Source of the DNA: Biomphalaria glabrata
Lineage: Eukaryota; Mollusca; Gastropoda; Planorbidae
Length of the DNA: 64,000 nucleotides
Assembly: GCF_947242115.1 (NCBI RefSeq)
Contig: NC_074717.1
Coordinates: forward strand, 34,946,201-35,010,200
Direction: 5' to 3'
The notes beneath the pieces are model-generated. The model was not told where the DNA came from and did not search any database. It saw nothing but the letters and a program-made list of their open reading frames with translations. The position numbers and the translations under genes were made by a program. This document shows, in pieces, positions 8,806 through 19,673 of this stretch; the first letter of the stretch is position 1, and each line of letters starts with the position of its first letter.

Positions 8806-9620
8806 TTTTTTTTTTAAGTTGATTATATCATCACCCTCACCTATCCAAGGTTAATCTGTTGGACCATTGTGTCACCACACAAGATCTGTTGACTATCTTT
8901 CTCCATTTCTGTCTTTTGCCTTGGATAGAATCTCTTTCAATCCATTCTTTTATGTTGTTATCCCATTGCTTTCTCTGCCTGCCTTTTCTTCATTTTCTTG
9001 GAACTGTTCCCTGAAGGAAGGTCTTTGCTAGGCCTGAGGACCATGTGATATGGCAACAGCGTTTTAGTTGTGTATTTTGGCAGTAGTTAGCAGATCATCG
9101 TGAGGTCTAATTGCTGTGCTAATTCTGTCTCTTATCTCTTTGTTTGTGATGCAGTCTTTGTACGCGATACATTGTATCTTTTTGTATCATGTCAATTCCA
9201 TTGCTAGGGTCTTCCTCTCTAGTTCTGCAGTCAGCACCCAAGATTCACAAGCATATAAGATTGTGGCCTTGACCATACTAACTTGTACTACGCAGATGAC
9301 ATTATGATCTGGCAGGGGCAGCAGAATAGCTTGCTGATTTGGTGATGTGCATAGACAAGACTTCCGCAACATGAGGTATGCAAATCAATGCCGAAAGAAC
9401 AAAAATTATGACCAATAGCCAACAAGGCTTTAAAAGGGACATCAGTATTGGAGAGGGAAAGTGACAAGTGTTACTAGTTTTAAATACCTCAGATGAAGGA
9501 ACCAAACCTGAACTACTGGCCAGAATAGCAGTCCACAGAATACACTTTCAAAGCTCAAACACTAAAATCAGACTGATGCCCTCCCTGGTCATGGCCACTT
9601 TCATTAGCTGAAACATGAGA
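8806..9620 (-). mobile_element. LINE fragment with inverted 5' part (twin-priming structure)
   Basis: The left part (8806-9295) is minus-strand LINE sequence. It encodes VKATILYACESWVLTAELER, typical of the region after reverse transcriptase in animal non-LTR elements, and ends leftward in a poly(A) tract (T-run near 8806-8816). The right part (about 9296-9620) is plus-strand. It encodes the segment just upstream in such proteins, a YADDI-like start (DDIMIWQGQQ), then KPELLARIAQST-type and LMPSLVMATF-like residues, with several stops. One LINE insertion whose 5' portion is flipped explains both parts. The short overlap between segments fits twin priming. Dead copy. Confidence 0.65.
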
Positions 9621-9920
9621 TGTTGTGGCAAACTGTTATATTTTGATTCTGTTAGAATAGCTGCCACAATGTCATAATAGATTCATTTGCATTTTATAAA
9701 AACAAAGTTGTCATATATTTACATATATACAGATTATTTTTGATGATGAGAATTTAAATTAGAATATTTTTTATACTAATAAATAATCCAATAATTACAA
9801 ATAAAAAAAAAGTTATGATTAATATATAAAACACTGTTTCATGAAAAAATGAACAAAAATCATCTCAATGTATAGCACAATTTCCCTTAGTCATTACAAC
9901 CAATAGCTCTATTTCCCTTC

Positions 9921-9926
9921 TTTATT
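9921..9926 (-). terminator. Possible poly(A) signal of the left PARP-like gene
   Basis: AATAAA on the minus strand, about 270 bp past the stop codon at 10193. It is one of few canonical signals in this 3' flank. Position only; no transcript evidence. Confidence 0.3.
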
Positions 9927-10192
9927 ACAATGAATAGCACAAGATTACCACCATCACAATGTAACGCCCTGTTTACCAACATGTGCCAGAAAACTGATCA
10001 TCACACTGTTTGCCAGACAAAGGGAGGAAATTATTTTTTTTTTCTCTCATTCTTTATCATATTAGATGTAGTAGCTATTTAGTTTTCAAATGTACTAGCC
10101 CCTATGTGAATACAATTAGTTTAGCATCTAGTGAAAATATTCCAAAATGTAATGCCACATCATTCAAACAATGTTGAATGTATTAACCTGAG

Positions 10193-13100
10193 TTATTTAT
10201 TCCACCTGAGATCTCGATACTCAATAACATATTCTGGATAAGCCTGATTATTATCAAAGATAACAAACTTTTCAGGATTTAGAATACTATCCACACAGCT
10301 ATCATACAGCCTGACTAATGAGTCCCTTTGATCGTAGGGCGGTGGACGCTGTAAGCCAGCTATTCCAGTAGTGTAGCGTCCTATTAAAACCTTGGCTACT
10401 ATCATGTAGTGACTCAGTGGATGAGTTTGAGTGTTGAAGAGTGACCAGATGTCAGAAGTGCCATTCTCGTAAGCAAGTGAAGTCTGAGTCTTATATCTAG
10501 GTCTGCCATTGGTCATGTCATCACTATCCTGATCAGTGTGAAAGCCAGGAATTGTGATGAAGGGTTGGTTTAAAAACTGAGGGTATTTTGATCCTAAAGT
10601 TGGCATTTGTACCTGAGACCTGAAAAATTCTCTAGATTCCATAAATCCACTATCAGCTGTCCATCTAGCACTGAACTTATTTCCACCGCAATCTGTAAAC
10701 TCATGAGCACAACTAGCTTGCCTTGCAAAGTATGTTCCTGGCAAATAAGAAAATAGAGAGTATTAGCTAGATCAATAACAAGTTTGAAATGTTCTATTCC
10801 CTTATATTTCAAAGCAGTGAAATCATTGTAACCTCCCAAAAAATGGATTCTTTTCAAGAAGAACCAAAACATAATGGAACATAGTCATTAACAGCTTTTA
10901 AAGTACACTCATCATTAAAAAAAAACACTAACAAAACAATATTACATAATTTTGTAACTTAAATTATTATTATTTTTTTTATTTTTAGTGTCATATATAT
11001 ATATATATATTTGAAAAAATATTTTATGCTTCATAAAGAGAATTGGGAGAATTTATTCAACTTTTAAATCCAATTTTCTTTCTTTTATAACTTTTGACAC
11101 TATATGAACTTCTCCAGACTACCCGTTCGTCATTCTACTAAGCACATTACATTTAAACATGTTTTTGCCTCTTCCAGAGCATCATGTACTTTCTTCATTA
11201 AAGCAGAAATAGTGTTCTTTGTTTATTGCCTCTTTATTAAGAAGAACACTTATTTCATCTTCAATAACTGTTCTTCACATAAAAGCATCACATAATTATT
11301 TGCTTTTTAAAGAAATTTGAAAAACTCAATTTTGTTTGATGAGCTTAAAGTAGTGGTCCTTTGCCAATTGTAAAATTGTCCAAAAAATACAACAACAAAA
11401 GATTGTAAGTGGTCTATAATCACTTGGTCAAAGCACTCCTTGTAGGTGTAGAAGCATCTCTACTGTTGCTTATCCATGTGAAACTAAGAGGATCTCTTCA
11501 TTATATAATAACTTTCTAAAACAATTTAATAGCGATTCCATTGAGACAAATGAAAGCCCATCAGTAGATCTAGATTTCACAAATGAAAACAATGTGAAAA
11601 TTCTAGCTTTTTTTTTTCAGGTTGTTTATCTTATGATTTACAAGATTTTTGTCTAATGTCACTCCTCAGTGGGCAAACTATGCAAGAGAGGGGTAGTCAA
11701 GTCTCAGTGAGCAAGACAAGAGTGAAGGCTGACAAAGATAGTAAATCATATTGTGTATGTGTAAGTAAAAAAAATTGTTTATTGTTAAACTGAAAGTTTC
11801 CAAGACCATGAAAGATAAGGATGTAAACAAATGTAATTTAGGAATACTTAAAGATAGGTCAATATAGAAGGTTAAGAAGCTGGAAGACAAGACTAACAAT
11901 GATGCAAGAAAATCCAGAAAAGTCCTTGTGCAGGACAATAAGGGGCACAGAGCTAGCTATTTGGGTCACTGTTCAGTATTCTGTGATGGATAACTATTTA
12001 ATTGATAAATTCTTCACTGTGCTCAATTTACTCAAGGATAATACTATATGTCAGTGAAGTTCTATTTGCACAAGCGAGTTATGTGAACCTGTTCATCGCT
12101 GGATGACTTGTTCTATTGAACTTAGTTTGAAAACATTCAACTCAAGGAAAATAGATTCTGCTCTGTGTTTTCTTCAGTGTATTCAAATAAAAGCGTAGAG
12201 GCACCCCCGAACTCGAATTTGTCAAGTAATTTGGGGAAACAATATTACTCTCCAAAACAAAATTGTGACATCTAATAAAAAAATTCAGGGTCTTTTTAGG
12301 TTATGTCAGAATAAATGTTTTCAATTTCAAGAATGATACATTTCTGAAATTAAATATCCAATCAATCAATTCAATTTTGTTTAAGAAACATCTATAAATT
12401 AAATTTTTATAAATAAAAATAAATGTTCCCCATTTTAATATATTATTATAATTTTTTTTTATAATGAATAACTTTAAGTCTTTAAGTTTCTCTTCAAGAA
12501 ATACAACAACATTTGTTGGAAATAAACATGTGCAGAGGAAAGTGCCAGGTAAAGTCAAATATGCATTTACTTTTTAAAAAAATACAAGCTAGCAAAAATT
12601 TTTTAAAAGTGCATCTACCGTTGCCAAACATTTTTCCATGAGTTTTGCCAATCCTCCAATCAAATCCTTGACGGACTATAGCTTCAAGTCTGTCTCTATA
12701 TGTTCCATGAAAAAGTCGACGCTCATCTGCATCTAAGCCTCCCAGATCTTGTTCTATTTGCTTTCTCTTGCTAATAAAAGAAATCAGAAAGAATAACATA
12801 TTTGCTGTTAAGGAAACAATGACTTTTATTATTCACAATAGTTTAGTAGAACTTTAAAAAGAAAGTCCTATATTGGGATCAATAAATGTATTTGCTCTTT
12901 ACAACACAAATGATGAAACCCCTGAACCCTTAAAAAAATATTTTTTATTAAAAGTGCTTCAGAAGCAACAGTTTTGAAAAAGTTATTACTTTATCTTATC
13001 TTATATAAGACAGGCATTATTTCAAAAAAGAAGATTTTTAAGTCCTACGTGTCATGCATTTAGTCATGCATGTTAACCAATGACTTAAATTCTGACAAGT

Positions 13101-15313
13101 CACTGGTTTTTCTGGCTAGCTCAGGCAACCCATTCCATGCTCTAATAGCACTTGGGAAGAAGGAGCATTTGTACAAATTTGTCCTAGCATATGGATCGAG
13201 GAATGTGCCTTTATCTTTGTGTCTTTCTGAGTATGTTATTAGATTATGTTTTTGTATTGGGCTTTAGACTTTAGTTTTATGCTAAAATGTTTCTAGTTAA
13301 TTTCTAAGGTTCAGCTAAACAAACAGTCTGAAAAGGGCAGGCTGCCAGGTTAATCATTACATAAAGAAACCAATGAATGATGCGTACATATCACATGCAT
13401 AAAAGCAGCACTAGGGATTAAACTTTTTTAATTAAAGAAAAGCGTGAATTATGTATAACAAAATAAGAAACTGCACTGACCAAGGCATGAGCCAGTGACC
13501 CTCCAAAATGACAACTCTGCCTAACAACAACACAGGGCTTAGCAAACTAACAACTAGAACATTCAGATATAAAAAAAAAACATCTTTTTTATCTGTAGCA
13601 TTTGCAAGCATGCACCTGCCACCCAGAGGTTAATAGTCATACCCATTTTCACCAATTTTAACAGAGTTGAGACAGACAGTCATTAGATACATATTAGACA
13701 AACAATGGCTCTATTTTAACAGTATATCTCTCAACAGAACAATTGAACAACAAAATTACATTACACAAAGAAACTTCAGTGAGTAGTTAGCAATTAGCAT
13801 TTTACCACACTAAAAAATACATTTTACAATTAGATATAGTTAAACTAAATAATAATAAACTTTTTAGTAGCTTATTTTCTTTTCTAATTACTGAAAATCT
13901 AATCTACTCAATCTCTCCTAATAGACAATTTGTGGACTAATTACTGTATTGCCTCCAACCAGCGCAGAGTATTTTTATAGTGATAATTGGCTCGCGCAGA
14001 CCAATACCACTCTTTAAGCTAAAGGCAGTTCACAGTAGCACAGAAGTCTGAGACGGCTGTGAACAACAATAGACAATACCATCATGGATTTAACCCTATT
14101 CTTTCAGTCAAATTGATAATATTACCATCAATGCTTCAAGGGTCAGTTGTTTTGTTTTCTTTTTTCCCAAAATGTTTTTAATTGCTTAAAATTTCCCTTT
14201 GGATTTTTTTCTTTTTTTAATGTATTTTAACCAAAATTGATGTTTTTAAAGAACTGAGGCTAAAAAGGCTTTATTTCCTTTAGATTCAAGAAATAATCAC
14301 ATTGGATTATTAGCTCAAGACAATAATTTTATGTTATAGATGTGTTATTTATACATTAAGTTTTAAGAAAATATAAATAGCTATCATAAGAACTATCATA
14401 AAAAATACTTTTATTTCAATTTGAATCATAAAATATTACCTAGATCTAGTTCTAAAGAGACTTATCCACAGTTTGTACATTTTTATTTTTAATCATAGCA
14501 GGGTAGTGAAATACAACTGAGAATAAGGGAAAATTACATTGGAACGTGGAAAATAATTACGGAGAGAAAAAGTTAATTTTAAACAAATAATGGAAATTTT
14601 AACAAATTTGATGTTCAACGAAAACAACTTGTAAACAAAATACAATGCACAAAATACCTTTTAAAATATATATATCTTTAAAAAGGGCAAGCGATATAAA
14701 AAAAAGTTAAAATCAGAAAATAAAGTAAAATGCTTTTAAGATAAAATACCAGTGTTTTGAGAAGTGTTTTGAGAGAGCTATAATAAAAAAAGGTAGCAGG
14801 TAACAGAAATAGGCAGAGCATCAATGCAGGGGAAATAACTACTTCAGATGCCTGTATTACTGAACTTACAGAGCATAATGCAACCACAAAATGGGGTTTT
14901 GAACACGAAAGAGTCGTTGAATTAAAAAATCTGGGTAAACAAGTGTTTTATGAAACAAACTTGATAAAATAGCACCTTCATCTGTATCAGGATGCACATC
15001 ATACAACATAACTGGCTATAAAAAGGAAAAAATCAACATTTTAGATCAATGTAAATAAAATGTCCATACCATTCAATGGAATTAGAAGTACATAAAGAAA
15101 ACCAACAATATCAAACAGGTTATGAATGGTTATAACAGTGTTAAAATAAAAAATAAGGTTCTGTATTTTACACTGAAATAAATTTAAAAAAAACAACCTA
15201 GTATTAATGAGATTAAATACAACTTACTGCAGTTCGCTCCATTCGCTGCCATAGAGGTACTTCATTGGAAGAGCATCTTACAGAAAGAAAACAATTAGGC
15301 TTCCTAAATTCCA
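10193..15313 (-). CDS. PARP-type ADP-ribosyltransferase, catalytic region (left tandem copy)
   Basis: Four exons read on the minus strand: 15228-15313, 14870-15015, 12619-12770 and 10193-10737 (stop), about 309 residues, with GT/AG junctions and frame kept throughout. Landmarks of the PARP catalytic fold occur in order: RVQNPILWLHYAL, ERRLFHGTYRDR (catalytic His in HGT), HGKMFGNGTYFARQA (NAD-site Tyr in YFA) and the C-terminal QAYPEYVIEY block. The YPEY(V/L)I ending is usual in mono-ADP-ribosylating PARPs, so transfer of single ADP-ribose from NAD+ to proteins is likely. The Tyr expected after 'SxSxx' is Phe (AHEF). Relative to its neighbour the last exon carries about 39 extra residues. The 5' end is unresolved: a good acceptor precedes 15313, so an upstream exon probably exists. 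WWE, zinc-finger or macro domains were not found. Confidence 0.8.
10738..12618 (-). other. Intron of the left PARP-like gene
   Basis: Donor at 12618/12617 and acceptor before 10737. It contains an AT microsatellite near 10995 and otherwise unassigned AT-rich DNA. Confidence 0.7.
12985..13265 (-). mobile_element. LINE 3' end, CR1/Jockey-like ORF2 C-terminus
   Basis: Minus strand encodes SERHKDKGTFLDPYARTNL, then YKCSFFPSAIRAWNGLPEL and a stop after SLVNMHD. The RTN...SFFPxxIRxWNxLP signature is typical of the end of ORF2 in CR1/Jockey-type LINEs. The 3' end runs into TTATC repeats near 12985. Other copies are at 24870-25190, 28250-28520, 31835-31990 and 35985-36150. It lies in an intron (12771-14869) of the left PARP-like gene; the rest of that intron is unassigned. 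Confidence 0.7.
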
Positions 15314-15959
15314 CTAAAAACAAAATAGAAAAAATAATCATCTAATATTTCCATTTTAATGAGTTCTTTAGATGTTTAGCAAATTTTAAACAAATCGTCT
15401 CTCAACAAATACTGTTGGAATTTCTCCAAAATATTAGAAAAAAAAAATAAACAAAAAAAAATTAAATTAACCCGGTATTATCAATAACACAGCCAAGTGC
15501 AGAAGGTAGGATTAGAGCCAAAAGAAAATACTGTATTTACTTTTTATGTCCAGATATGTTTAGCAGAGATTTAGGTCTTGATCTGCTCCTTTTGAGAAGT
15601 ACTCCACTTGGCAACAAGGTCATCAAGTCCATTGATTTTTGTCAGGTACAAGAATATTAGGTAAATAAATCATGCCAACTTTGACAAATTCTCGATGAGG
15701 AAGAGTAGCCTACTAGAAACCAACTTCTTAAAAAAAATATTTCAATTAAAACAATCTAATGAGCATTCAATCTTGGATAGTAAAATTGTATTATTATTAA
15801 TAATGAGGTTTTGAAGCAATCATTATAATTTAATCAGGTCTCACAGTTCCCTCTTTTTTATTTTTACTGATGCATCTGATAATAAGAACATTCTAACAGT
15901 ATTTTAAAAGTAAAAAAAAAAAAAGTAAAGTTTCACTTTCAGACATAGTAAGTTACAGT

Positions 15960-16150
15960 AATCTATGGGTCAGATAATGTAAAGATCATCTGTTTCTGTG
16001 GCTCAAGATTAACAAGTGTGTCAAGAGGCCAGCACAGTGACAAACTGCTTTTGCTTATCCCAACTATTTTTAGGTATGCATATGAGCTGGGTGGATTCAA
16101 AGGCACCATGATAATGATCCGGAAATTAAAAATCACAGTCTTCATCGCAA
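15960..16150 (-). mobile_element. SINE, family 2 core, head lost
   Basis: Contains the conserved core seen at 31515-31715: 'gatcatctgtttctgtggc', 'gccagcacagtgac', 'gagctgggtggattca' and 'ccggaaattaaaaatc'. The tRNA-like head is missing. Confidence 0.6.
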
Positions 16151-16199
16151 GCTACTATCCTACTAACCCCAACCCTGTAAATATATTACTACCTATATA

Positions 16200-16960
16200 A
16201 TTAGTATTATAATTATTATCTAAATCTAGATCTGATCTATAGTTATAATAGTCTATAATATAGAGATTTACCTAGAGTCTAGATGATATAATTATTATAT
16301 ATTATATGCTATACGTGATCTATACTACTATAGACTATACTTATACTTATAGTAGTACTAGTAGTAGTAGAATTAAAATCTACTTAGTTATACCAGTTAT
16401 GGCATGGGTCTTACCTACTATAATTATCTAGATCCTAGTAATGCTAGTCCGGGTAGTCGTAGTAGATCGATTCGACTAAAAACACTAAGAATTCAGAGTT
16501 TAGACAGATCTAGAGTAGGTAATTTCTACAACAAATGCTGCCTGGTCGTGCAGTTTGCGCGCTGGACCCAGGACTGTCGTTCGAATTTATCGACGGTCGA
16601 GGGTTCAAACCCTGCCCGCTCCCATCCCCCGTCGTCCTGCGGGAGGTTTGGACTAGAAAGTAAACTGTAAACTAGATCTAGATCATAGATCTAGATTTCT
16701 AGATGATAACTAGTAGTAGATCTATGATTCTATCTAATATCTATCTTCAACTCTGAACTTGAAGGAACATCCGAAACATGTAAAACAAACAAACAAACGC
16801 CAGCACAATGCGGAAATTACCCAGATGAAATGTATATATAGACTCTATTACTATAGATCTAGACTGTCACTATAGATCTATTCTAGATCTTAATCTAAAA
16901 TCTAAATCTATTTATATAATTTGTAACTACATAGTTAACATAGAAAGTGAAAGTTCCTTT
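16200..16960. repeat. TAGATCT-rich simple-sequence tract
   Basis: Dense in TAGATC, CTAGA, TATAG and ACTAGTAG words without a fixed period. It surrounds and also interrupts the SINE at 16541-16799. Similar DNA covers 36770-41000. Confidence 0.6.
16541..16799 (+). mobile_element. tRNA-derived SINE, family 1, interrupted by simple sequence
   Basis: Plus-strand copy with head TGCCTGGTCGTGCAGTTTGC, B-box-like GGTTCAAACCC, CGTCGTCCTGCGGGAGG and a tail ending in ACATGTAAAACAAAC. About 70 bp of CTAGATCT-type sequence (16672-16742) splits the body where the other copies are continuous. Confidence 0.75.
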
Positions 16961-17095
16961 TCTTGGAAATACGATTCCAACTGCATGTCTAGAATTGTTT
17001 AATAACAAGTCTATAATCGATTACATGACCTACATTTCTTTAAACTTGAAGATGTTCATTATATAGCTATACAAAAAAACAACTTATAATAAGTA

Positions 17096-17098
<3 letters not shown>

Positions 17099-17142
<44 letters not shown>
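17099..17142. repeat. (AT)n microsatellite
   Basis: About 22 AT dinucleotides without interruption. Confidence 0.95.
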
Positions 17143-17145
<3 letters not shown>

Positions 17146-18124
17146 CTGGTTGAATAACAATATAAACAAATACTATGACATGTATTGTTAATGCATTGTT
17201 ATTGTATTGTTAATACACAAGTATATTTTGGTAGTCGATTACTCATAAATATAAACACCACAACAAATCTTCTTTGCTGCCAACTACGCTACAATTAATA
17301 AAATGTCTTCGATGCAGTGTTTCACATGACTATATACCCAAACCCATATATACATACTACGACCTGCATATTTTTCCGCATCAAGTAATGTAATTTTATA
17401 GAGAGATTTTTTTTAAAATCCGATTTTTTTTTTTTAAATTTGTATTGGAACATTATTTCGCATTTTTACGGTCAATATTTTAAATCTTACGGTTATAAGC
17501 ATGACACTGTCGTGGTTAAGAAGTATTCGCTTAAAGCGTGCTCGTAATATACAAAATGGATATTGGGCCTTACCCTCTACAAATTCAAAAATATTCCTTT
17601 TTTAAAACTAAAAATTTGCATATTAAATAATAAAATAAAGAAGGAAATTTAAATTAAATTTACAAGTAGAACCACTCAAATGCTGGATATTAGAATATTG
17701 CATGTTTTTAGATAATAGTATTATTATAAATAAGTGGATATTTATTAAAGCTTTCGAAAAATCGTAGGGGCCTCAAATATGTAATGTGATTACTTCATAA
17801 ACTTTTGTATGTATTGATTTTCTTTCTCTTGTTAGTATCGTGAGCCTAGATTCTGTTGTTTAGTGCTATTATAACCTATATATATCAATTTTTGAAAAGT
17901 AATCAAGTAAAAATGGATATTAAATTATTAGCAATGTAAATAAAATTAAATAAATTAAGTTCGAAGTATGATCGTTTATACCGTTTTTGAGCTAAGACAT
18001 CTGCAACAATACCGACTCAAAACGTTTTCTTGCATAAGTCATATTAATAGTCTCCACCAATGCAATTCTACTCGTTTTTTACACAACACAACCATCGAAT
18101 TTATCTCAATTATCTGATGTTATT

Positions 18125-18390
18125 TTTATTTCAACTTATACCACCACATCTGTCAAATACAATTCTTTCCCGCGTTCGATACCAATCAAAATAATTAATT
18201 ACCAATAGTTAAAATACATTAATAGTTTTTTTTTTAATGGATTCTTGTTTTGTCAGGTACAAGAAAGTTCAACAAGAAAGTGCAAACGTTCAACTTGATC
18301 TGAGATTATGTGTGGGGAGAAATAACGTATACCTGACAGACAGACAGAGCGAGTTGATATAAGCTTTGTAAAAACACATTTAAAAAAAAA
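18125..18390. repeat. Dispersed repeat, GACAGACAGAG family
   Basis: Plus-oriented counterpart of 4870-5110: starts near TATACCACCACATCTGTCAA and ends in GAGTTGATATAAGCTTTGTA. Probably a non-autonomous mobile element of about 240 bp. Confidence 0.6.
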
Positions 18391-19043
18391 AAGTCATAAG
18401 AATATTTTGAAATAATTTAATTAGCTACTTGCCTCAAGATACAAAAACTTTAAAAACTTTTAAAATTATAAATATCAAAATATTTAATGATTTTATAGAT
18501 ATGGAGTATGGCTTACTGCTGTTATTTTGTGAGCTTAACATGGAAGAATGTCCAATAGGAGCACTCCAAAATAAATACTTTAAAAACAAACTTTGACCTC
18601 AGTTTAGTTAAGCTGACATGAGATTTTCATGTTAAACTGAACAAGGTCGAGGACGCTAAATTGACGGGGAAAAATGGCAATTTAACCTGTTAAGCCTACT
18701 ACTTGTCTTGTTCCCCAAAACGATTTTTGTTTTAATTCTCAATTTTATCTCAATGCGTTTTTGAAAGCCGACTAATCAAAAAGTACTAAATTATACTTCC
18801 TTCTGTTTATAAGCACTATTTAAACAGTTTTTGAATTTCAACAAAACTATGCCTACTTGGCGCGTAACTTGTTTTTGTAGACTTTGTATATTAAAAAAAA
18901 CATTTTTTTTGTTAGTCTAAAATATGTTCTAAAGTGGGACAAAAAAAAAATGAAATGTAGGCATAACTATATTATTTTGTATTCAGTGTGGAGGTTAGAA
19001 AAAATAAAATATAAAAAAAAAATAGAATTCTTGGGTGAGAGTG

Positions 19044-19433
19044 TGTTACGATGCCCAACTGATAACAAAAAGGAATCCGACTGCGACTGTTACGGAGTGT
19101 GTGAGTTTCTACGGTGGCGGTGGGAAGAGGTTAGCTATGTAGTGTAAATGATGCAAGATAAATAGCATTGTCGTCAGCGGTCTTAGGTATTGTAGTGAGT
19201 TAAATTTTGTTTAAAATACCATTTTATATTATTACTTAGGTCCACTATATTTATTTCATTTTATCTCAAGTAAAATGTGACTGTATTGTAAAAATAAAGT
19301 TGTATTTACCATTGTTCAGAAAGAATTTTCTCAAGTTTTATAAGTTAAGATATAATACGCCAACAGCGGTTTTGTTGTCTATCAGCTGTTTGGTGCTACA
19401 ACTCAACGACTGCCCACAACACTGACCGCAACA
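19044..19433 (+). mobile_element. Possible solo LTR
   Basis: A roughly 390-bp block begins TGTTACGATG and ends GACCGCAACA, that is, TGTTA...AACA as in many LTRs. It has an AATAAAG signal near 19290. It is GC-richer at its ends than the surroundings. No clear target duplication was found, so this is tentative. It ends about 240 bp from the stop codon of the right PARP-like gene. Confidence 0.35.
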
Positions 19434-19673
19434 CGGAGCTTATGAAATAATTTGATATTGAACTAAGAAGCCAAAGAAAAGTTATTGATTTTAGGTACAA
19501 TTATTTTTTTAGGGGTGGTGAAGGAGGAGGGGGGTGAGAAAAGGGAGACAATATATTTCCCAGTATCTGTTTGTGTGTGGGAGGTCGATTGAAATGGGCC
19601 GTTCTAAGTCATCGTTGCGTACTTATAATTCATGGACCTAAATTATGTTAAAGTAATTATATTATTGATATAG

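Larger units (their letters stand above)
15314..19673. other. Region between the two PARP-like genes
   Basis: It holds SINEs at 15960-16150 and 16541-16799, TAGATCT-rich simple sequence at 16200-16960, an AT microsatellite at 17099-17142, the GACAGACAGAG repeat at 18125-18390 and a possible solo LTR at 19044-19433. Upstream exons of the left PARP-like gene may lie here but none could be confirmed. A minus-strand ATG frame at 15549-15637 looks coding-like but its donor phase does not fit the next exon. Confidence 0.5.

Noticed and set aside
9302-9505. Minus-strand 67-residue gene
   Set aside because: It is antisense to the inverted LINE segment on the plus strand.
15549-15637. First coding exon of the left PARP-like gene (minus-strand ATG frame of about 30 codons)
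   Set aside because: Its donor leaves two bases while the next exon needs one, and the stretch abuts a dispersed repeat; no match in the right copy.
16404-16670. Host protein of 88 residues
   Set aside because: The frame is made of simple sequence plus a SINE body.
18884-19147. 87-residue plus-strand gene
   Set aside because: It overlaps AT-rich DNA and the start of a possible LTR; composition and lack of domains argue against a gene.
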